64,000 nt of DNA from Pseudopithomyces maydicus (GCA_026873275.1 JANTUC010000011.1:1655453-1719452), one strand, 5' to 3'; counted from the first letter of the stretch, positions 1 to 12,536 are shown. A program made the numbers and translations. The notes: generated from the sequence alone by a model not told the origin.

Positions 1-1622
1 GATAACTTGCTGCGGTGCGCACACTGGCTTGTCGCGACCACCGTCATTGGTGGTGAGAAGAAAAAGTCGGAGAAGGCTCGGTTGCGGAAGGGTATTAACA
101 TTTTGGTGGCGACGCCCGGTCGTCTTGCGGATCATCTGGAGCACACGAAAGCGTTGGATGTGAGTAATGTGCGGTGGTTGGTTCTGGACGAGGGCGATCG
201 CCTCATGGAGTTGGGCTTTGAAGACGAGATTCAGAAGATTGTCGGGAACCTCAATCTGCGTATGAGGGCACAGAAGGATGAAAAATCAAGGATACCCGGG
301 CTGCCTGCCAAGCGCACTACCGTCCTCTGTTCGGCGACCATGAAGCTGGACGTAGAACGTTTGGGCGAGATAAGCTTGAAGGACGCGGTGCACATACGAC
401 CTGACCCTGCTGACAGGGCCAACGACGAGATTGTGGAAAAGGATGATGGGGCTTTCTTCGCTCCGGCACAACTCAAACAGTCTTTCGCTGTTGTGGCACC
501 AAAACTGCGCTTGGTATCTCTCATCAGCTACCTAAAGCGTGCTTTTGCACGAAAGGGCTCCGTCATGAAAGCCATCGTTTTCATATCGTGTGCTGATTCG
601 GTCGACTTCCATTTCGACATTCTCACGAGCAAGCTGGACGAGGAAGAGGCTACACCAAAAGAAGACGCAAAGGAAGAGAAGGGAGAAGGCGGTGCTGGGA
701 AGAAGAACAAGAAAAAACCCGTGGTACAGGCAGATCCAACCAAAATCACCGTCACGTACGCCGAATCGCCATCGCTATCGCAAAGAACGCACAGCGTCAC
801 GACATACCGTCTTCACGGATCTCTGCCCCAGTCCCTCCGTACCTCCACCCTCGCACATTTCACCAAGAACAACGAGCCTGCCGTCCTGCTCGCCACCGAC
901 GTCGCATCCCGTGGTCTAGATCTCCCCAACGTCGACCTCGTCATCGAATTCGACCCTGCATTCGCCCGCGAGGACCACCTGCACCGCATCGGTCGTACCG
1001 CCCGTGCCGGCCGCGACGGCCGCGCCTGCATCTTCCTCATGCCCGGCTGCGAAGAAGGCTACGTCGACATCCTGAAGAGCGACCGCAAAGACGGCGAGTC
1101 CGGCGTCCACATCGCGCGCCAGGACGCCGACGAGATCCTCAAAAAGGGCCTCGTCACCTCGGGCCTCATGAAGGACAAAACAGAGTACATGGAGAAAGCC
1201 ACCGACCTGCAGCTCGCCGTCGAGCGCTGGGCGCTGGCCTCCCCGCCCGCCTCGAAGCCGCCCGCCGCGGCTACCAGAGCCACGTCCGCGCCTACGCCAC
1301 CCACGTCGCCGCCGAGCGCGGCTACTTCGACATCAAGCAGCTGCACCTGGGCCACCTGGCGAAGGCGTTCGCGCTCAGAGAACGCCCCAGCGGGATGAAG
1401 GTGCCCGGTCTGCGGACGGGGGCCGGCCGCGAGAGCAAGAAGCCGGCGAAGATCAGGGGCGCGGCGACGGGCGCGAATAAGAGCGCGGTCGCGAGCAAGG
1501 CGGCGATGGAGGATACCAAGGTGGATGATACGGAGGAGGCGGCGAAGATGAGGAAGGCGGTTAGGGCGAGGGAGAAGTTTATGAGGCATGCAGGTATGGC
1601 GAGTGAGTTTAATTTGGGGTAG
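1..1622 (+). CDS. DBP7: DEAD-box RNA helicase, Dbp7/DDX31 type, 5'-truncated by the window and with one frame break
   Basis: ATP-dependent RNA helicase of the Dbp7 family, which acts in the nucleolus in early 60S ribosomal subunit assembly. The frame is open from base 1, so the N-terminus with the Q motif and Walker A lies outside the window. Visible in order are ATPGRL (motif Ib), DEGD instead of DEAD as motif II (usual for Dbp7), SAT (motif III), VFISC (motif IV), ATDVASRGLD (motif V) and HRIGRTARAG (motif VI). A Lys/Glu-rich insert follows motif IV. Reading frame 1 stops making sense near 1241, where C-runs occur; the conserved basic tail (YFDIKQLHLGHLAKAF and onwards) continues in frame 3 to the stop at 1622. 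The shift equals one missing base. There is no GT..AG intron there, so I read it as a sequence error in an intact gene. The assignment is firm; the start is unseen. Confidence 0.9.
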
Positions 1623-1808
1623 GGAGGGAGTGACTTGCAATATATACATATATACTGGTGCTACTTCGCGTCGTATATCCGTCTACCAGTCCAATCGTCG
1701 AATCGGCGCAAAGTTAGTCTACATGCTTGGGATTGGATATGTGATTCTAGACATTAGCCTTGCTTCCAAACACAACTCATATCATGCAAGTCTACAAACT
1801 CATGGTTT

Positions 1809-1882
1809 TCAATTAACGTCATAAGGACCTGTACAAGTCATGCCGACTCCAGCCAAAGGCAAACCTGACGCAACGCATTCAA
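1809..1882 (-). repeat. Copy A of a dispersed C-terminal coding relic
   Basis: Read on the minus strand, this stretch encodes LPLAGVGMTCTGPYDVN followed by a stop. The same ending, with small changes, recurs at 26921-27112, 52318-52450 and, more decayed, at 33309-33410. No start codon or longer open frame is attached here, so it is a fragment. It lies about 190 bases beyond the stop codon of the Dbp7 gene, in the 1623-2164 spacer, in which I see nothing else. Confidence 0.6.
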
Positions 1883-2164
1883 CATCTACAAACCCATCAA
1901 ATCACCTACTGCTTTTCACAAAGTGGTTCGCATAGGTAGATGTATCGGGTTCTACGTGCTTCTGATATACATGATTTGTATGCATATATTGGCTTCTATT
2001 TCTGCTATATTTAATTCTTCAGACCACCCATAGATAAATACTGGTGGCTATGGTTTATTGTTCCATCGAGCAAACGATCAGAACGGGAATCCCACTCAAA
2101 AAACCCCTTCCACGATCCCCAAAAGTCTCTCCAAACAAACCGCCTCACACCCACACAACCACGC

Positions 2165-4184
2165 TCACAACAGCCGTGGATCAATCAGATCATCGCCATC
2201 CTGGCCCATATAAGGCGAATGAGTCATGTACCCGCCGCTGTAATCGAACTCTGATGAGGCCTGACCCGCTTCCTGGTTCTCTTTGTCGTTGGCAAACACC
2301 ATACCAGCGCTCGTCATCGGTACGCCAGCGCGTGACACCCCATGCTTAAAACCCGGGTAGGACACCGGAGAGCCTGCAACGGGAGCTCGAAGCCACGAAT
2401 TGGGATCCTGAGAAAGCGTCCGCGGTTTCTTGGCCAGCGTTTCTGAGAAGTCGGAGGCGCTGGCGTCGTCTGCTTCCCAGGTACGCTTCCCGTTCATCGC
2501 GCTGGTTTGATATCCAGGTTTACCAGCTAAAAGCCCCGATGCCTTTCGAGGCGAAGCTAGATTCCCATCAAGCATCCCCTTACCCATCCGCTCATCATCC
2601 CCCACCCCAGGAATGAACCCCTTACCCTCCATCTCCCGAACATACCCCCTCAACCGCTCACTCGTCCACGCCTCCTGCAACGCCACCCCCTCCGCATACA
2701 ACCGCTCCCGCTCCGCAACCAAGTGCTTGCACAGCGCATCGCCGGGCATCTGCTCCCCGTTCGCAGGCAGCACGTCGTAGTCCCGCAGCAGCTGCACGAT
2801 CATCGCCTTGCTGTACTTCGCGCGGTACGTCGTCCACATGGGCTTGGCCTTCGGCCCGTTGCCGTACCGTTGCATCGTCAGCGGGCGTCCCGCGTTGTTG
2901 CCTGGGAGCGAGAGCGGGTACCGGTTTACGCGTGCGGCGAGGGCGATCAGGCGGGATGTTGGGGAGGTGTGGAGGGGGCTTTGGGGCGGCCGGGGGGGTT
3001 GCGGGGGGCGGGGGAGTGGAAGGGGAAGAGGGATTGGATGTGGATGCGGGTTGAGGGTTAAGACGGGGCGGCGTGGGAAAATGTGGCAGAGGTTGCTGAG
3101 CATACATCGCTGCCATGCTGATCGGTCCGGTGGTATTCGCATCCGACGACACTTCGGTGTCATCAACCTCCACGGTGGGAATCGCCACATCCACATCAAC
3201 ATCCACATCCAGAGCATCAAAGTCGATAACCGCATCCCAGTCCGTAGCCGAGTCCATCCCGCTGATCCCCTCAAACTCCGCCGTGCTGCCATCCAGCCCC
3301 AGCTCCAGTTCCAGCTCGCTCCCCTCCAACGGATGGAACTCATCGCGGTGCTTCTGCCACAACGTCGCGAGTTCCAGATTCCCCTTACACGCCCGAATCA
3401 CATCGGCGTCGACCCCGTCATCGTACAGCATGCGCTGGAACTGCACCTTCCGAAAATGGCCCGCCTGGCTCGCAGGATTCTTCCCCGAGAATGTCCACAG
3501 GAGGGGTTTCCCTTTGGCGCTTTCCCCGGGAACATGTTCTTCGCTGAGAGACGGACCTGTTTCTTAGGAGGCGATGGGACCTCGGGGTGAGGCTGGGGAG
3601 CGGCCTCGGGGTTGTTGTCGTTGTTGTTGTCGTTGCGCTGGCGGTCTATCTCGAGCAGGCGGTGGATGAGGATTTGGCCTTCGGTAGAAGTACCGGGTGG
3701 GACGCCGCCGGTTGCCATCATGTGCTTTGCGAAGGCGATGGTGACGTTGCGGAGGGGGTAATGTCTTGCGCTTTCCGCTACGCCATAGGTTGGTCGTGTA
3801 CCATCCGTTCTGGCCCTGGGGTCCTCGGAATGTATTGCCGTGCTCGTCGATGCCTAAGGTAGGGTCGGGCTGGGGCGGGGGCGTGGGCTGGGACTCCCAG
3901 TGGGTGTACGAGGGCAGCTCGTCTTCTGAGACGGTTTCGAAGACGGAGTCGGCGTCGGCGTCGGAGTCGTGGTTGTAGACGTGGTCATAATTGTGGTTAT
4001 CGTCGTGGTTGTGGTCGTTTTCGGTGTCAGCTGGTGATAAGTCAGTCGCTATCCTAGATTCCAGGCTGGATACTTTGCACTCACTCGACTCGGCGCGCCT
4101 AAGGCGTATGTGACCGCGGACAAGCCCATGGGGCAACATCTCAGAGTCAGTGGTATTAGACAGGCGGTAGGGAGCTCCTGACAT
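2165..4184 (-). CDS. Conserved-looking hypothetical nuclear-type protein, in several frames
   Basis: I do not recognise this gene. Coding signal runs along the minus strand from an ATG at 4184 to a stop at 2165, but it changes frame three times. The N-terminal part has an Asp/His/Asn-rich tract and an acidic SVFETVSEDELPSY stretch. A central ordered part contains RNVTIAFAKHMMATGG, then a Lys-rich segment leading into LLWTFSGKNPASQAGHFRKV and a helical block with DADVIRACKGNLELATLW. After a Pro-rich linker comes MWTTYRAKYSKAMIVQLLRD and a long hydrophilic tail. The break near 3503-3506 (a GGGG run) is one missing base; the break near 2985-3010 lies in G/C homopolymers, and the one near 3770 is less clear. 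No introns of sensible length explain them. The ordered segments look like a real gene in all three frames; function is unknown. Confidence 0.6.
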
Positions 4185-4827
4185 TTTGCTGCCGCAGGAG
4201 AACCAAGATTCTCAGTCTCGTTGAGAAGTTAGAGCAGAGCGCGTTAAACGACGAGAGCATGAGGCTTTATAAAGTACTCCAGTGTCCGGTTGACCGTTTG
4301 CGATGAGTCAAGTGCGTTGCGCGCCGCGACGTTGCCAGGTTGAATCAACCACAGACGCGCTGGGGTTGATTATGTGGAGTGAAAGGCAAAGCGCGGAAAG
4401 GCAAGTTTGGTCAAAGCTTCCTAAGAGTTCTGCTTGAGAGGTGCCTATCACGCTTATGGGCAGGAGAACGCTGGTATAAGTCATATATGGGGGTGAACTG
4501 CTTGAAGTTTCGATATGCGCCCATGGAAGTTCAATGAAGCTAGCTGACAGGAGCTCATGCGTACGACAAAAGGTGCACCCAGGAAGTTATTGGAATCTTA
4601 TAGATATCCATGGCATATTCTCATGTAGTATATAGATTATGTGAAACGGGAGTAAAATGCTAGGATTTAATATCGGCAACCTGAAAACGGGGGTATGGAC
4701 CTTTTTCGGTTTTTTTTGTATATAGTATAAACAAGATACTTAGATCACACAAAGCAGTCTCACCAACTACTCCCGCAACACTCACGTATAATCAGCTAAC
4801 TCAAGAATACAACAGCAGGTCATTTGC
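4185..4827. other. Intergenic spacer
   Basis: No coding signal seen. It holds the putative promoter of the minus-strand gene that starts at 4184 and the 3' flank of the gene ending at 4828. A T-rich tract lies at 4704-4720. Confidence 0.5.
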
Positions 4828-5828
4828 TTATTTGCCAGTTCCCCCTCCCAGAATATTGTTTACCCTTGCCCCTCGGTTCGTATATACCACGTTTCCACCC
4901 GGCACCCCAACCGCGTCTGCTCTCACCGCAGGAATTCTTATCACGTTGAACTGCCCCCCATGAGTTCCTCCCGACAGTCCAACAGTTGCAATAGGCAAAG
5001 GCCGCACCGGTATCAACCCAGGATCAATCTGTCCGATCAGAGTCCTCGGCGGCGGCAATCCACTAACCGTAGACCTCAGCAGCTCCGTCCTAAGATCACG
5101 CGGTCCACTTTGACTGGAACCCGCACTCAAACTCTTCTGCGAGACTTTAAGGCCCACCGGGACCTTTGCGCCATTAGGTCCCACCGGCATCTTCCTAACC
5201 TCGAGCTGCTGTTGCTGAATGCCACCACCCTCACTTGCGCTCGTCTTGTCTCCTTCCCCTTTGCCTTCCTCTTTCTTGCCCTCCTCTTCCTCTTCTTCCT
5301 CCTCATCTTCATGCGGCAACCCAAGAAAATCCCTCTTCAACCCATGCCAGAAACATTTCCCACTGAACCAGCATCTACACAAATCGTGTCAGCATCCAGG
5401 CGTGCCAAAGCGCACAAGTGTGATACGTACTCGCACCAAGAGCAAATCCATATCGCCAAAACCCCTGTGATGAACGCCCCGAAGCAAATAATGAGCTCCA
5501 TCTCGAAAAGCGTCAAGTCTTGCGCGTACTCGTCGAAGCGGAGGCGAGTCGGTACGTCGTCTAGCGATAAGGCGTGTCCAGGGGGCCAAGAGGGGTGGGT
5601 GGATGATGTTGCAGTTTGAGAGGGCCGGATCGAGATGAGGGTGGAGGGTGGCGGTGAGGTTATCGAAGGAGTGAAGGATGCAGTGGGGACGAAATGGACG
5701 CCATTCTCGTTGAGTTCGGGCGTTGAGGGAATGACAGAGTGTGAGGATGGGGAGGAAAGAGCTGCCTCTGGGGGCATCGTGTGGACGGAGGTGAGTTGAC
5801 TTGGGGAAGCGATGTCAGAATGGATCAA
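4828..5828 (-). CDS. Single-pass membrane protein, two exons, function unknown
   Basis: Exon 1 is 5828-5431 and exon 2 is 5374-4828. The 56-base intron (5375-5430) starts GTACGT, has a GCTGAC branch-like site and ends TGTAG; splicing keeps the frame. The first ~110 residues are Ser/Pro/Thr-rich and probably disordered. One hydrophobic span follows (IICFGAFITGVLAIWICSWC), then a short basic Trp/His stretch, a run of eight Glu, and a Gly/Val-rich C-terminal region. The layout suggests a type III or signal-anchor membrane protein with a cytosolic tail. There is no domain I recognise. The uninterrupted frame across the splice makes it a credible gene. Confidence 0.65.
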
Positions 5829-6309
5829 GGCGGGGAGTGATCATGGAGAGGTGGCATGTGTTTTATGCGGACAAGTCGCCATGGCGTGTTGAGCGTGGTC
5901 AGGAGGTAATCAACCAGAATAGGGTGCGCATGCCGTGCGCTGGTGAGTGAAGCCGTGGTGCAGCCTATGCAGCTGCACCCGTTTATGTTTAGCAAAGCAC
6001 TAAGTGGTGAAAGACACGATTTTGAAACAAACGACTGCGATATAACAAGCTGCCAAGTACTCTAGGAGCAAGCTGCAGGTGTGCAGCAACTGAACGCTTG
6101 CAACATTGTAATCAAGCTACTACGATGATATCGATACCGTAGCTAAAAACAACGTTCAACAGACCTGGCTTTCATCTACTCACACAAATGGCAAAAATCC
6201 AAAGCTGTATACTAATCACTCATTTGCCTACTTTTTTTTTAAAAAAAAAAAACATTCATCCAGTAAACCAGAAATATAGTAAACCAAGATGTCAAAACAA
6301 CGCCCATCT
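5829..6309. other. Intergenic spacer
   Basis: No coding signal seen. It carries a perfect T-run joined to an A-run at about 6232-6252, a possible nucleosome-excluding or polyadenylation-side element. Confidence 0.45.
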
Positions 6310-9033
6310 TCAAGACGCCTGACGTCCCAAAACCTTTTTGACCTTCCCCTTCAGACCACCGCCCCGGATCTTTCTCCTAACCCTATCCAACACCCCATTC
6401 CCCTCTCCACGAACTACTCTACGTTGACGCCACCAGCTCCCTCTCCTCTCCCCATTCTCCACATCACCATCCACTACCTTACCCTTAAACCAACCCCTCA
6501 CCCTCCTCCCCCACCCCTTCTTCCGCACAACCACCTCCTCACCCCCTTCACTCCCCCTCTCTTCACGTCCCTCATTCCCCTCCTGTCTCTCACCCCCTTT
6601 ACCCCCTTCACTCCCGGCACATCCCTCATCTCCACCACCCGTCTCATCATCCGCGCATCTCTCCTTCCCCTTCCCCTTACCCCCTTCATTCTCCCCAGCC
6701 CAATCCTCCGTCTCTTGGATCTCATCCACCCAAACCACACACCCGCTATCCGGACTCGCGATCCGGACTTTCCTCTGCATCGGCCCCGGCGACGGCGTGT
6801 CCCCCGTGTACTCGGGTAAGCGGGCGAAACTGTCGTCGCTCATCCCGTGGATGGGATTGATGCTGGCGCTGGCGCTGGCACTCGCACTCGCACTCGCACT
6901 GGCGCTAGCAACCGCGCTGTCATGGTGGCCGAGGATAATCCGCTGGTGAAGCGGCGAGCGTACGGTGGGGATGGTAGGGAATAAGTTCCGTGTTTGCGCT
7001 TGCATTTGCATTTGCGTTTGTGCTGGCATTTGCGTCGCAATCTCAGGCTCGAGTTCAGACTCCATCTCCATCTCCATCTCCATCTCACCCTCGACCTCAC
7101 CCCCGACCTCACCCCGCCCATCGCCCCACGAACCCCGACGCGCCACCCTACCCTTCCCCACAGCACCATCTCGATACAACGACAACGAATCCCCACTCCC
7201 ACTCCCACTCCCAACCTCGCTCTCGCCCTCGCTACGCAGCACACCGGCCGGCACAGGAGTCCACGTACCCACCTCCCCAAGCGGACTCGCCAAGTGCCTG
7301 AGCTCAGGCGGACCTTTGTACAGCGGGGATGACCGAATGTGCGGGTAGGTCATGGCGCCGAGCGGCGAGAGGGATCCGAAGCCTGGGTGGAAGGCGTGGT
7401 TTGCGTCTGAGAGGGAGTCGTGGCGTTTGGGGTTTGGGCGGGGGGCGGGTGGGGAGGAGGGGAGGTGGAGGTTTGTGAAGGGGCGGTAGAGAGGGTCGTG
7501 TGGGGTGAGGGTTTTCGCTGTGGTGGTGGTGTTGCGGAGGGAGAGAAATTGTGGGGGGATGATGGTGTGCGTGGGGTGACGGGGGTGGGAGATGTATTGG
7601 AGGCGGGCGGGAGTGGTGCTGTATTTTGCGCCGTGGGGGTGTGGTGTTGGGGGGTGTTTGCTGGAACTAGCCCAGCTTGATGCGGTTGTGTTGTCTGTTG
7701 CTTGGGTATTTGGTTTGGCTCTTTCGATTCCAATGCCGGGATTGTTTTGGCTCGTGTTGTTGCTTTCTTGCTGGATGAAGGATGATTGCTGTGGATCGAA
7801 ATCCCCTATGCGATAGTTTAGCGTCGAGGTCATGCTGAGTATTTCTTCGTCTCGGTCGCTCGTCTCATTGCCATCCTGGTAGCTGTGAGGTGGTCGCTGT
7901 GGTTCCTTACCCAGACCTTTACGTTTGCCATCATCCATGGGGTTATTTGTGTGGTAGTTCGTGGTCGAGGTTGTGCTTTGCGTTGGATAATCTCGCTCAC
8001 TTATATTGTTGCCTTCTTTTCGGTGGTAGGATGGTTGCTGTACCTTCTTTCTGGCCAAAGAGTACTTGCTCTCTTTTCCGTGAATGAGACTCGAACCTTG
8101 ATGTCTACCATCATCCATAGCATCTTTTGCGCGATAGTTTGCCGCAGACATCATATTCTGCCATGTGTGGTCCTGGTCTTGGTCCCGGTCGTTCATCTCG
8201 TGACCCCCTTGATGGCCGTAAGATCGTTGCTGTGACTCCCTGCCGATAAAAGAATCCTCGCTCTCCCTGTTTTGAACGAGATTCGTATCCTTCCGCCTAC
8301 CGCCATCCACAGGCTCACCCGCGCAGTATCTCGCCTTCACCTTCAATCTTTCCACTCCGTAGTCATAATCCCGGTCATCCACCTCCCCACCTCTCCGGCT
8401 CTTCGATCGCAACCACATCCCCTCCCCACCCACCGCACCCACACTCCCCGTCTCCCTCGAAATCCCCACCCCATCCACAACCTCATCCGCGCGATACTTC
8501 CCCTTCAACTTCATCCTTCTGACTTCCTCCTCCCGCCCACTCCCACCAACCTCCTCCGTACTCCCCCTTCCGGGATAAGCGTCAACCCCAGCCGTCCGCC
8601 CCGCTCCTCGGCACCACACCCCGCCGCAAGCACCACGCTGTGCATCGGGAACGGCGTCAGCTTGCGAGCTGGCGCGCGGTACTCGACGGACGCGGACGCG
8701 GATGCGGCCGCAGACCAGAACGACTCGTCGTCCGAGAGCGTGTCGAACGAGTCCGGGTCTGAGTCCAGGGCCTCGGAATGTGTATGCGTATGCGTATCAG
8801 TATACGTATGCGGGGTGTGGCTTTTCCTGCGGACGGGCACACGCGGGGAGACGCGGTGGGGGAGTGAGATCTTGCTCTTGCGCGGTGGGGGGAGTTGGGG
8901 GAGAGGTGGGTAGCGGGGCTGGGAGATTGGGTGGTGCGGTGGGGGATGTCGGATTTAGGTGGTGAGGTTGTGGGGGAGGGGAGATGGCTGAGTTGCGGTG
9001 TTTCATGATGGGGGACGGGTAGGTGCCGGGCAT
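6310..9033 (-). CDS. Large low-complexity protein with degenerate ~50-60-residue tandem repeats
   Basis: I do not recognise a family. The main open frame runs from about 8619 to 6310 (up to 769 residues) and ends in a strongly basic tail (RRKIRGGGLKGKVKKVLG). Upstream, coding-like sequence continues in other frames to a likely ATG at 9033 (MPGTYPSPIMKHRNSA), passing a His/Thr-rich tract and an acidic SDPDSFDTLSDDESFW stretch; changes of frame fall in C-runs near 8890 and 8560-8570, as in other genes here. Inside lie four or five degenerate tandem repeats, Ala-Ser dipeptide repeats and Met-Glu and Met-Gln runs. The protein is predicted mostly disordered. The repeat block and length argue for a real gene; the exact N-terminus is uncertain. 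Confidence 0.5.
7810..8499 (-). repeat. Degenerate tandem amino-acid repeats within the disordered protein
   Basis: Four to five copies, spaced about 47-64 residues, each opening with an aromatic-led motif (KYRAD, RYCAG, NYRAK, NYHTN, NYRIG), then a VDG or MDDG turn with basic residues, and closing near a D/E-R-D motif (DDRD, NDRD, SERD, SDRD). The DNA copies have diverged enough that only the protein shows the pattern clearly. Confidence 0.6.
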
Positions 9034-9485
9034 TGTGGTGGTGCAGCTGAAGGCTGTGGTGTTTGAGAGGGGGAAGGCGAGATGGGGCGGTGTCCATGGC
9101 TGGTTGGATGTGCGTGTAAGCGGAGTAAGTGATGGAATGGGTGGTAGAAAGAAAAGATGAAGGAGGAAGTTCGTGTAAGGATGAAGATAGCTGTGTGGAC
9201 TGCGGGTTATTCGAATTTCAGCGTCAGAGGCTCGGGAAAGTGTCGACACCGCGTGCTGTCACGGTAGCGAGCATGGTGACAGCCGCACCTGCATGCATAT
9301 GAACAAATTAAATCAGAAAGGGCATCTAAGGTTGAGCGGGTTTGCAGTTAGTCACGCATCCTTGGGATCGACCCAGCGTGAAGGAATTTCAACAAGGGAC
9401 ACTGGATTAGACTCCTAGTTCACATTACCGGCGAGACAGTGCTCGCAATCCCGCGAGGAACTGTACGTGAATTTTCATTACTGCA
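9034..9485. other. Intergenic spacer
   Basis: No gene seen. A minus-strand open frame extends to 9249 in the same frame as the neighbouring protein start, but its residues are unconvincing. Confidence 0.4.
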
Positions 9486-10968
9486 TTACTGCATCGCTGT
9501 TGAGCTTTCTGCGTCTAAAACTGGTTCTTCGGGCATCCTGAACATTGGTACTTTCCTGGTCGGACTTCCAAGAGCTTCCGTGGGCGACTTTGCTAGTCCC
9601 AAAGGGACGTCTTCATATCGCACGTCGCGGCCTGCCTTCAAACTCGCTTCTTCTGTTTCGTGGCCCAGGGCCGGAAACATGGAATCGGTGCGGTTGGCCT
9701 CCTCTACCTTCTGTCGGATTGTTGAGAGCGCAGCTTCGTTGCCTTCGTACGGATGGGGCCGGGCGGACGAAGTCGGCGCGTTGTTGGTATCGGGTGATGA
9801 CTGATGGGTTGTGCCGTTACCAACAATATCGGACTGCCCTTGTTCTGCATTGCTCTCCGTATTATTGGCTTCCGTCTTCGCCCTGGCCCGCGCTCTGGCA
9901 TTTGCAATCAGGTCGTCAAACTGACTCTTGTGTTCTGTGGCGTAGCCCTGGCCATCAAAGTCCTTTCGCATGATGTGTGATTCTTTTACGTTTGCGCTGC
10001 CTCCTTGTGTGCGCTCCCAAGCGTCCAGCTCCCTCAACAGCTCTCGCTTCGTCTTTCTGACGTCATCGGAGGCATCGCAGTTCGAATTGTAAAGGTTCAA
10101 CCATTCCTGGTGTCGCTTTATCAAGACTGGTTTTGCGCCCGTAGTGGGTATACCTAAATCTTGTAGCTTCTTCCGCAGTGCCTTGTCGCTCAGCATGGGA
10201 TAGTGTAGACCGGGGAGACGCGTCGGCGGAGGGCCGCTATCCTTTCTTCGATTTCGCATTGCATCGCCAAAGGCATCGGTTTTCCTATAAAACTGGTCAG
10301 CATACATGCTGGTTGGAGGTGTAGAGAAGCTTACGGTGTCCGTCTCTTGCGCACTCCATCGTCCTCCTGCGTAGCCGGGCAGACAGGAATATGGTTGAAC
10401 ACCGCCTCCTCTTTCATGGGCTTCTTGCAGATCGGGCACGGCACCATACCGTCTGGAATATACTCGTCTTCCTGGTCCTCTTCGCTGTCCGGTATGACCA
10501 CAGGCGGGTCGTCCTTGGTGCTCGCCTCCTCTTCCAGCCTCTTGCTGCTCCGTGTCTGTCGTGACCGCGTGGTGCGCCGCCCCTCTCCATCATCCTCTGT
10601 CACCTGGCGCTTTCTCTTCCGACCGTTCACCAGCGTCTGCGTCTCTCCATCATCTTTGTCCTTTGCACGCGCTAGCTCTAGCGCCTTCGGACGCGCCTCT
10701 TGAAATCTAGTCGTAATGTCGCGCACCGCGATGTTAGGCTGCAGCTTGTCGGCCTGGCAGCTCGCCTTGCACGCGGGACACTTCCCGTCGCTTGCGATGC
10801 AGCGCCGTATGCACAGGGAACAGAACGTGTGCGCGCACGTGGTTATGACGGGGTTATTGTAGAATTCCTTGCATATTTCGCAGCGGAGGGCAGCCTCGAG
10901 GGGCTCGAAGAGGGGAGCGATGTCGACAGCCAGTCTGTCGAGTCGGGGAGCTCGAACGAGGCCTCCAT
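9486..10968 (-). CDS. RAD18: E3 ubiquitin ligase RAD18 (postreplication repair), one frame break
   Basis: RING-type E3 that, with Rad6, monoubiquitinates PCNA at stalled replication forks. The start at 10968 gives MEASFELPDSTDWL, typical of fungal Rad18. A RING finger follows (RCEICKEFYNNPVI, TCAHTFCSLCIRRC, KCPACK), then a basic linker, a UBZ4-type zinc finger (PCPICKKPMKEEAVFNHIPVC region) and a SAP domain (YPMLSDKALRKKLQDLGIPT). A 50-base intron (10285-10334; GTAAGC..TATAG, branch TGCTGAC) joins the UBZ exon to the SAP exon in frame. Between the start and the RING the frame slips at the run at 10912-10915: adding one C on the coding strand connects TDWLSTSLP to LFEPLEAALRC, the usual Rad18 order. 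Probably a sequence error. The identification is strong because all three domains occur in the family order. Confidence 0.92.
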
Positions 10969-12536
10969 GGCGAGTGTTGCGGGCAGAAATGGCAAAGTCG
11001 AAAGATGCGATGCGAGCGGCGCGTCCTCGGTCGACGCGATCGGCGACCCGAGAGCACGTGATAGCGTAATTGCGGACTTCTCCGAAATGGGTGTAGACGG
11101 CCCTTTGTCAGCGGCCACGGGGCGTGGTTGTTGTGGAGACGACGGGAAGCTCAATGTCGATTGTCGTGTATTTACTCGTCGGGGTGATTGCCGGGACATG
11201 CTTCATGTGTGGAGCCTGCCTGAATGTATTTGCAGGTAGGTGGCGAGCACTGAGATGGGAAGCTCCATCAGCTGGGAAAGAGAGAGCCATGTCGTGGTGA
11301 AGCTATACCGACATTCAACAAGAAGACTAGGAGTGGTTGACTGTGTAGCAGCCTGGCTTGTGCGTAGAGCTCCTTCAGTTTCGGTCGGCTCAGTTCAGAC
11401 CACGACGATACTGTACCGGTCTTGGCCTTGATTTCGCTGTTGTAATTCAACCAGCTGGGCGTCAACCCTTTCCCTCACGCCAACGGCATCCCCAACGGCA
11501 TCCCTAACGGCATGACCACGAGGTAACAAAAGGCACCTGCAGAATTCGCAGCCAAGCACTATCTGTATAATTGCTTAATTCTTTTGCCCGCGGCTCGCGC
11601 ACTTGGCTCGTCTAGCCATGCACGAAACTAATCTTAGAACTCTCTTGCGTCACCACCTGATCACGCTTCAGAACCTCAATCATGCCCTTCTCTCGTCCGT
11701 AGATGTAGATGTACGTCACCTGAATCTGAATAGATCCAACATATTGACACAGTATTCTTAAGATGTATAATACATGGCTAAGCCGTACTATTCCTTAAGC
11801 CCTCTATAATGCTGCTCTATACCCTCTACCCATCTGCAATCACCGCACCATCCACGCCTTCATCCCCATCACACGTGCACCTCCCCTACTGTACCACCAA
11901 CCCACAACAACCGACGCACAAATGAACAACCTCATCCCCATCCCCCAGCACCACCACCTTTCTCCCACCGGAAAATAACTCTCCACGCCACACCCTCGCC
12001 CTCTCCATATACCGGCCTCCCCCGGTCTTGGCACCCCCAACTACCGAGCCTTTATCCACTTCCGTCCGACCACGCACACGCCTGCATGCACATGTACACA
12101 TCGGGTACGCTCCATGCACACGCTACTCCGCAGAAGTGTGGGGAACGTCCCGCTAGTTCGTTTGATGTATATGTACGTGTGTATGTAGGCACCATGTACA
12201 TGTACCCCAGGTTGCATCCCCGTTCCGCGTACACGTTTACATACGCCACTTTATAATCTTCCGAGGGGGCGGCTTGGCCGGTCGGCTTTTTGCCTGGGGA
12301 TTGCATGGTGCCCGTCGGGTGGCTAAAGAGAGGGACAAGGCCGGGTCTTGGCTGGTGTTTTGTTTCGTGGTGTTCTGTGGTGCGAGAGGGTTTGAGTGGG
12401 TGAGTGACGCCGTGGCGGTGGGATGGGGTGTGTGTATATAAAGGGAGGGGGAGGCCGTTGTTGACGGGTATACGTACATACCAGCTGTGTGAAACGAGAC
12501 GAACCGAACCGAATCATAAAAGATCAAGTGGAAAGG
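10969..12536. other. Long intergenic region and xylanase promoter
   Basis: No gene seen over about 1.5 kb. Around 11470-11515 there is a short tandem of ACGGCATC-containing units. The 3' part is the promoter of the GH11 gene. Confidence 0.5.
12435..12442 (+). promoter_or_regulatory. TATA-like box of the GH11 xylanase gene
   Basis: TATATAAA lies about 95 bases before the start codon at 12537, a normal distance for a strongly regulated fungal secretory gene. Position and sequence only; not tested. Confidence 0.5.

Noticed and set aside
1059..1649. Long minus-strand open frame under the Dbp7 gene
   Set aside because: It is the antisense of a GC-rich helicase coding region with conserved motifs on the plus strand; its own residues are low-complexity.
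6289..7348. Plus-strand open frames rich in Pro, His, Leu and Ser
   Set aside because: They are antisense shadows of the repeat-rich minus-strand protein and have no ordered segments.
10700..11239. Plus-strand open frame of 179 codons
   Set aside because: It overlaps the RAD18 RING exon in antisense; the RING motifs show the true strand.
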